Assembly: GCF_003058165.1 (NCBI RefSeq)
Contig: NZ_QBUC01000017.1
Span: 23,723-87,722 of the forward strand
Length of the DNA: 64,000 nucleotides
From: Paenisporosarcina sp. OV554
GTDB taxonomy: Bacteria > Bacillota > Bacilli > Bacillales_A > Planococcaceae
Direction of reading: 5' to 3'
The notes beneath the pieces are model-generated. The model was not told the DNA's origin. It did not search any database and was given only the letters and a program-made list of their open reading frames with translations. Made by a program: the position numbers and the translations under genes. Below, piece by piece: positions 62,154-64,000 of the stretch (position 1 is the stretch's first letter; each line of letters starts with the position of its first letter).

Positions 62154-62676
62154 GGAAATCCCCCCCCTCATTAATTATTAACTCTTTCTTCAATTGATTA
62201 ATGGCTCGATGAAAATCAACTCGCACTTTCCCTTCAGTGCAGCCTAAAATTTCTGCAGTTTCCTTTACACTCAGTTCCTTAAGTGCCCTTAGAATAACTA
62301 CGCTTCTATAATGTAGCTTAAGAGTTAGTATGGCATTTTGAAGTTCACGCCAATTTTCCGTGTTAATTAATCGATTCTCATCAGTTGCAATGCAGTGGCT
62401 CTTATGCCCATTTCCTTTTAAAAGCTGTGGGAGAAAATTAATCAATTTTTGTTTTCTTTTAAGATCAATAGCGGTATTCTTTGCGATTGAAAGTAACCAG
62501 GTCTTTTTCTTGCTTACGTCTTTTAATTGATGTATATTTTTCATCACTTTTATAAAAGTTTCTTGTGTTATGTCTTCTGCTTCCTGTTTATTATTTGTAA
62601 AGTACAATGAGAAATGATAAACATCGTCACGAAACTCGTCGTATAATTCTTCAATCATTAATTTCTCCGACTTCAT
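62131..62676 (-). CDS. ECF-type RNA polymerase sigma factor
   Basis: A 181-residue sigma-70 family protein with region 2 (LYDEFRDDVYHFSLYFTNNK, then AEDITQETFIKVMKN and KTWLLSIAKNTAIDLKRK) and region 4 (LHYRSVVILRALKELSVKET, then AEILGCTEGKVRVDFHRAIN). The layout is that of SigV/SigM/SigX-like ECF factors, which respond to envelope stress. The start is ATG 62676 after GGAGGG; an earlier in-frame ATG lacks a ribosome site. It overlaps the anti-sigma-like gene downstream. Confidence 0.93.
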   Translation of the reverse strand: MKSEKLMIEELYDEFRDDVYHFSLYFTNNKQEAEDITQETFIKVMKNIHQLKDVSKKKTWLLSIAKNTAIDLKRKQKLINFLPQLLKGNGHKSHCIATDENRLINTENWRELQNAILTLKLHYRSVVILRALKELSVKETAEILGCTEGKVRVDFHRAINQLKKELIINEGGDFHEESKSK

Positions 62677-62863
62677 GCCCATCCCTCCAATCCAATTCGG
62701 TAACAATAAGTCGTTTGAGAAATCGATTTGTTTCAATAATCAAAAAATAAAAAAGCATTCAAGTTGCCTTTACAATTTGTGTAGCAATCTTTTGAGTAAC
62801 ACCTTTGTTTAATTTTTTATAAAAGCTAAGGAGTTCCAATTATGGTGAAAATACTTATTCAAC

Positions 62864-62888
62864 TAATCTGGCCCGTTAGTTCAACAAG
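62864..62888. repeat. dispersed palindromic repeat, copy 11 (diverged)
   Basis: TTCAACTAA, core TCTGGCCC, GTTAGTTCAA. One core change from the consensus. Confidence 0.7.
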
Positions 62889-62971
62889 TTCAACAAAAAA
62901 AGCCTTAAACCTTTATATATCAAGGGTTTTGGGCGTTACATGAATGGTGGGTTATTTGCGTTAAAACGTTA

Positions 62972-63000
62972 GAGCCCAAATTCGCATACGAGTTGGGCTC
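62972..63000. terminator. terminator-like hairpin, second copy
   Basis: GAGCCCAAATTCG / CGAGTTGGGCTC, related to the hairpin at 59286. Confidence 0.7.
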
Positions 63001-63066
63001 ATCTTGTTTTTGTTAGGTGAGAAAGTTTAATAAATCGATAGGTCAAAGTAATTAATGTCGGTGTTG

Positions 63067-63100
63067 CTTCTTCAACTAAAGCTCCCGTTAGTTGAGATAA
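63067..63100. repeat. dispersed palindromic repeat, copy 12
   Basis: Short-core type with CTCCC in the core. Confidence 0.75.
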
Positions 63101-63154
63101 AAGGCTACTTGGCAGCCCAGATATTTAACTAAAAAGTCGTTATTTAATGTATTC

Positions 63155-63185
63155 CTATTTAAACTAACCTACCCCGTTCGAGAAA
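63155..63185. repeat. dispersed palindromic repeat, copy 13 (degenerate)
   Basis: AAACTAACCTACCCCGTTCG. The right arm has decayed. Confidence 0.6.
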
Positions 63186-63201
63186 ATGGTAATATACAGA
63201 T

Positions 63202-63762
63202 TTAATTATCACCTATTTTAAATTCCAATTCATTTTTTACATCTGAACCTTCTTTTAAAAGTATAGTCCAAGAATCGGAATGTTTATCATAGTTTACAGC
63301 TTTTAAAACAGGTACAGATAATTCTTTTATATCGCTAGCTTGAACTGTTAAGAATTTATTTATAGCTTCGGTATCTGACAAATCTGCACCATCAGGATTC
63401 TTGCTTGGCAAAATTGAAATCTTATCAGCCCTTGATTTTCCAGGATATGATTCTGCAACTATTCCAAACCAAACTTTTACTTTTTGTCCCGATTCAACTT
63501 CTTCCGGAACATTTGAAAACCAAATGGCATCATAAAATTCTTTATCGCCCACAGCTGAGCTAAGATCTTGTGGATTAGAACTCACCACAAGTATTCTTCC
63601 AGCCTCTTTTTTCATAACAAATCCTTCGATTCCGGGTGGTTCTTCGTTAAATATTTCAACTTTTTTCACTTCATCAGTCGCTTCTTCTTTAGCAACTCCG
63701 TCAGAACAACCAGTTACCAAAAGCAAGGAAAAAACGATGCATGTAAATAATAATGTTTTCAT
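63202..63762 (-). CDS. DUF3221 (YobA-like) lipoprotein
   Basis: A 186-residue lipoprotein with lipobox VTGC (Cys 19). The mature domain has IEGFVMKKEAGRILVVSS, YDAIWFSNVPEEVESGQKVK and VWFGIVAESYPGKSRADKIS, the DUF3221 pattern of an OB-like fold. The function of the family is unknown. The ATG start follows AAAGGGG. It stands alone between palindromic repeat copies. Confidence 0.82.
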   Translation of the reverse strand: MKTLLFTCIVFSLLLVTGCSDGVAKEEATDEVKKVEIFNEEPPGIEGFVMKKEAGRILVVSSNPQDLSSAVGDKEFYDAIWFSNVPEEVESGQKVKVWFGIVAESYPGKSRADKISILPSKNPDGADLSDTEAINKFLTVQASDIKELSVPVLKAVNYDKHSDSWTILLKEGSDVKNELEFKIGDN

Positions 63763-63817
63763 TTTATCTACCCCTTTAAGTAATATGACCTGTAAATATA
63801 TAAATGTTACACTTTTC

Positions 63818-63836
63818 CTTCTTCAACTAACCTCCC
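63818..63836. repeat. dispersed palindromic repeat, copy 14 (left half)
   Basis: CTTCTTCAACTAACCTCCC, then it breaks off. Confidence 0.65.
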
Positions 63837-64000
63837 TCTATAAACATTGATGTATCAACGGTTCTCACCATGTCATGATGTAGAGTAAATATTTTTTCAC
63901 ATAGCTTATAAACAGAGTCTTGAATTTCTTGTTTTTATTACCAAATAGAGCGTACGCTTCGCTAAAACTAATGGAAATCATTAGCTGTTTTCTCCACTAT
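63837..64000. other. window end, no gene recognised
   Basis: Short open frames only. The edge may be part of a gene outside the window. Confidence 0.4.

Noticed and set aside
55353..63836. Regularly placed palindromes as a CRISPR array or as tRNA genes
   Set aside because: Spacing is hundreds of bases and set by genes, there are no cas genes, and the hairpins lack any cloverleaf. I saw no tRNA or rRNA gene in the window.

Overview
The window is 64 kb of low-G+C Gram-positive DNA. Strong AGGAGG-type ribosome binding sites, frequent GTG/TTG starts, an LtaS-type lipoteichoic acid synthase, a SpoIIP-like sporulation amidase, a SipW/TasA module and lipoproteins with LSAC/LGAC lipoboxes point to a spore-forming member of Bacillales, plausibly of the Planococcaceae or a close relative. 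The species cannot be named from the sequence alone.

Layout. 1-2.95 kb is core chromosome: the 3' part of parC and an MFS transporter. 3-4.8 kb is a junction zone of broken genes. 5-26.5 kb is a copper-handling accessory region: a YdhK lipoprotein; a histidine kinase / response regulator / lipoprotein / CcdA-like / truncated Lgt operon; a multicopper oxidase; copA, copZ and csoR; a seven-gene operon (PIG-L-like protein, oligopeptide-type ABC transporter, siroheme-reductase-like protein); a MATE transporter; a second csoR-copZ pair; and a membrane cupredoxin. 26.7-29.3 kb carries an asparagine synthase-like gene and traX. 29.6-34.2 kb mixes intact genes (SpoIIP-like, C39-like peptidase) with gene remnants (znuA, tlpA/resA, spoIIP, fic). 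34.2-41.2 kb holds a complete oppABCDF-type operon and a third csoR. 41.4-54.9 kb is a secreted-protein cluster: SipW, two SipW-dependent/TasA-like proteins, two tandem 1.4-kilo-residue subtilases with cohesin-like and dockerin regions, and a divergent HTH-TPR regulator. 55-64 kb is a series of small membrane or hypothetical genes, ltaS, and an ECF sigma/anti-sigma pair, separated by about 14 copies of one short palindromic repeat.

How it works together. Two regulatory codes can be read by eye. First, a 21-bp direct repeat with half-sites TTCTGCATA / TTCTGCATAA lies exactly 8 bp upstream of a -10 element at five promoters: ydhK, the kinase/regulator operon itself, the multicopper oxidase, the asparagine synthase-like gene and traX. 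It is the probable site of the OmpR-type regulator encoded here, and would link copper oxidation to envelope modification. Second, CsoR-type operators (ATACCCC-like inverted repeats) occur at the csoR genes, copA, the MATE gene and the cupredoxin gene. Unexpectedly they also lie at the promoter regions of both peptide-type ABC operons, at the first inside an 18-nt promoter spacer. The best candidate for an undescribed system is therefore the copper-responsive operon at 15,989-23,048. It combines a PIG-L-like protein that has lost its zinc ligands, a C-terminally membrane-anchored solute-binding protein, two permeases, two ATPases and a small siroheme/Fe-S reductase-like protein.
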